Origin: Sphingomonas bacterium
GTDB lineage: Bacteria > Pseudomonadota > Alphaproteobacteria > Sphingomonadales > Sphingomonadaceae
Direction: 5' to 3'
Assembly: GCF_903643065.1 (NCBI RefSeq)
Contig: NZ_CAHJWX010000097.1
Coordinates: 1-6,853 of the forward strand
DNA: 6,853 bases
This document shows, one piece after another, positions 6,301 to 6,853 of the stretch. Under the pieces are notes generated by a model. The model saw only the letters and a program-made list of their open reading frames with translations. It was not told where the DNA came from and searched no databases. Each line of letters opens with the position of its first letter. Within the stretch, counting starts at the first letter, position 1. The translations under genes and the position numbers were made by a program.

Positions 6301-6722
6301 CCGACACTGGCGACATCGCGGACCGGCTGGCGATCGACGACCTCGTCACTCGGTTCTTCAACTGTCTGGACCGCAAGGACGTGGACAGCCTGCCGGCTTT
6401 GTTCGCCGATGGAGCGCGACTCGACATGGGCGTCGCCGGGCGGCCGGCGGTGGAAGGCCGGGACGCGATCAAGGCGGCGTTCGGGGGCGGCGGGCGGCCG
6501 GGCCGCCGGACGCGGCATCACTGGTTCGCACTGATGCTGGCGCCGCGCGAAGGCGGCGCCCAGGCGACGTTTCAGGCGGTCGTCTATGCGAGCGACGGCG
6601 ACGCGCCGACCGCGAAGCTCGCCAATCTGAGCGACACCGCGCTCGATCTCGTCCGCGATCCCGCCGACGGTAGCTGGCGGATCGCGGCGATGGCGCGCAC
6701 CGTGGTGTTCCACTTTGACTAG
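6297..6722 (+). CDS. SnoaL/NTF2-like domain protein
   Basis: A 141-residue single-domain protein of the NTF2-like cone fold, beginning at an ATGA that overlaps the transporter's TGA by 4 nt, a sign of translational coupling. The N-terminal helical part reads IADRLAIDDLVTRFFNCLDRKDVDSL, the usual opening of SnoaL-like proteins, written here as residues 7-26 (IADRLAIDDLVTRFFNCLDR) and 27-32 (KDVDSL). It is followed by LFADGARLD (35-43), the GRDAIKAAF helix (54-62), HHWFALMLAP (74-83) and the C-terminal beta strands ending in VVFHFD. Relatives include ketosteroid isomerases, scytalone dehydratase-like enzymes, polyketide cyclases and small subunits of ring hydroxylases, as well as many proteins without known activity. 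His74/His75 and Asp25 are polar residues that could line the pocket; this is a guess from position. The operon context suggests a cytoplasmic isomerase, dehydratase or cyclase step on the imported substrate. Confidence 0.85.
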   Translation: MTDTGDIADRLAIDDLVTRFFNCLDRKDVDSLPALFADGARLDMGVAGRPAVEGRDAIKAAFGGGGRPGRRTRHHWFALMLAPREGGAQATFQAVVYASDGDAPTAKLANLSDTALDLVRDPADGSWRIAAMARTVVFHFD

Positions 6723-6746
6723 CCGAGTCATGACGCGGCGGCTGCG

Positions 6747-6853
6747 ATGATCGCGCTGCCGGCCCTGATCGCGGTCGCGCCCAACGGCGCGCGTCGCACG
6801 CGGGCGGATCACCCCGCGCTGCCGCTGTCGTCGGCGCAGCTCGCGCGCGACGC
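6747..6853 (+). CDS. BKACE-family beta-keto acid cleavage enzyme (DUF849), 5' part
   Basis: Only 35 codons are present before the window ends. The residues LIAVAPNGARR and ADHPALPLS followed by a Gln-Leu-Ala helix match the first beta strand and loop of the BKACE family, whose founding member is the 3-keto-5-aminohexanoate cleavage enzyme of lysine fermentation. These are Zn-dependent TIM-barrel enzymes that condense a beta-keto acid with acetyl-CoA and split it to acetoacetate and a new acyl-CoA. The zinc-binding histidines lie beyond the window, so activity cannot be checked. The start chosen is ATG 6747, 24 nt after the SnoaL-like stop, with no obvious Shine-Dalgarno; an ATG at 6730 meets a stop after six codons. 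In this operon it would release acetoacetate from a keto acid made late in the pathway. Confidence 0.75.
   Translation, partial: MIALPALIAVAPNGARRTRADHPALPLSSAQLARD

Noticed and set aside
1..6853. CRISPR arrays, insertion sequences or long repeats.
   Set aside because: Read through by eye on both strands; no regularly spaced repeats, transposase motifs or long terminal inverted repeats were seen.

Overview
The window is GC-rich (roughly two thirds G+C) and tightly packed. Its gene content suggests a sphingomonad-type alphaproteobacterium (Sphingomonadales). The reasons are a TonB-dependent receptor with a classic signal peptide, TonB box and terminal Phe, a Spinster-like MFS carrier directly behind it, and GlcG/HbpS-type, SnoaL-like and single-domain extradiol dioxygenase genes around a TetR regulator. 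Taxon is an inference from gene style; no marker gene is complete here.

Minus strand, positions 1-979: a short operon reads right to left. It starts with a single-domain type I extradiol dioxygenase (VOC fold, 979..380). After 21 nt comes the N-terminus of a fumarylacetoacetate hydrolase-family protein (from 358). That reading frame loses family resemblance after about 55 residues and runs into the 5' end of secE (146..1, cut by the window edge), the translocase subunit gene that normally heads secE-nusG-ribosomal protein operons. A catabolic gene fused to a housekeeping gene is the oddest structure in the window; it is either a genomic rearrangement or an assembly chimera.

Positions 980-1204: a divergent promoter region with a perfect TTGACA on the minus strand, inside an imperfect palindrome that is a candidate TetR-family operator. 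Positions 1205-1882: the TetR-family regulator, with a GTG start chosen from its Shine-Dalgarno. Positions 1883-2032: a short AT-richer leader with no convincing terminator.

Plus strand, 2033-6853: a co-directional, probably single operon. It holds an exported GlcG/HbpS-like protein, a 762-residue TonB-dependent receptor, a Spinster-like MFS transporter starting 5 nt after the receptor stop, a SnoaL/NTF2-like protein overlapping the transporter stop by 4 nt, and the first 35 codons of a BKACE (DUF849) beta-keto acid cleavage enzyme. The set reads as: outer-membrane uptake (TonB receptor), inner-membrane import (MFS), then cytoplasmic processing (SnoaL-like, BKACE), next to a ring-cleavage branch (extradiol dioxygenase plus FAH-type hydrolase) under a TetR regulator. 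The substrate cannot be read from the sequence; an aromatic or polycyclic compound fits best.
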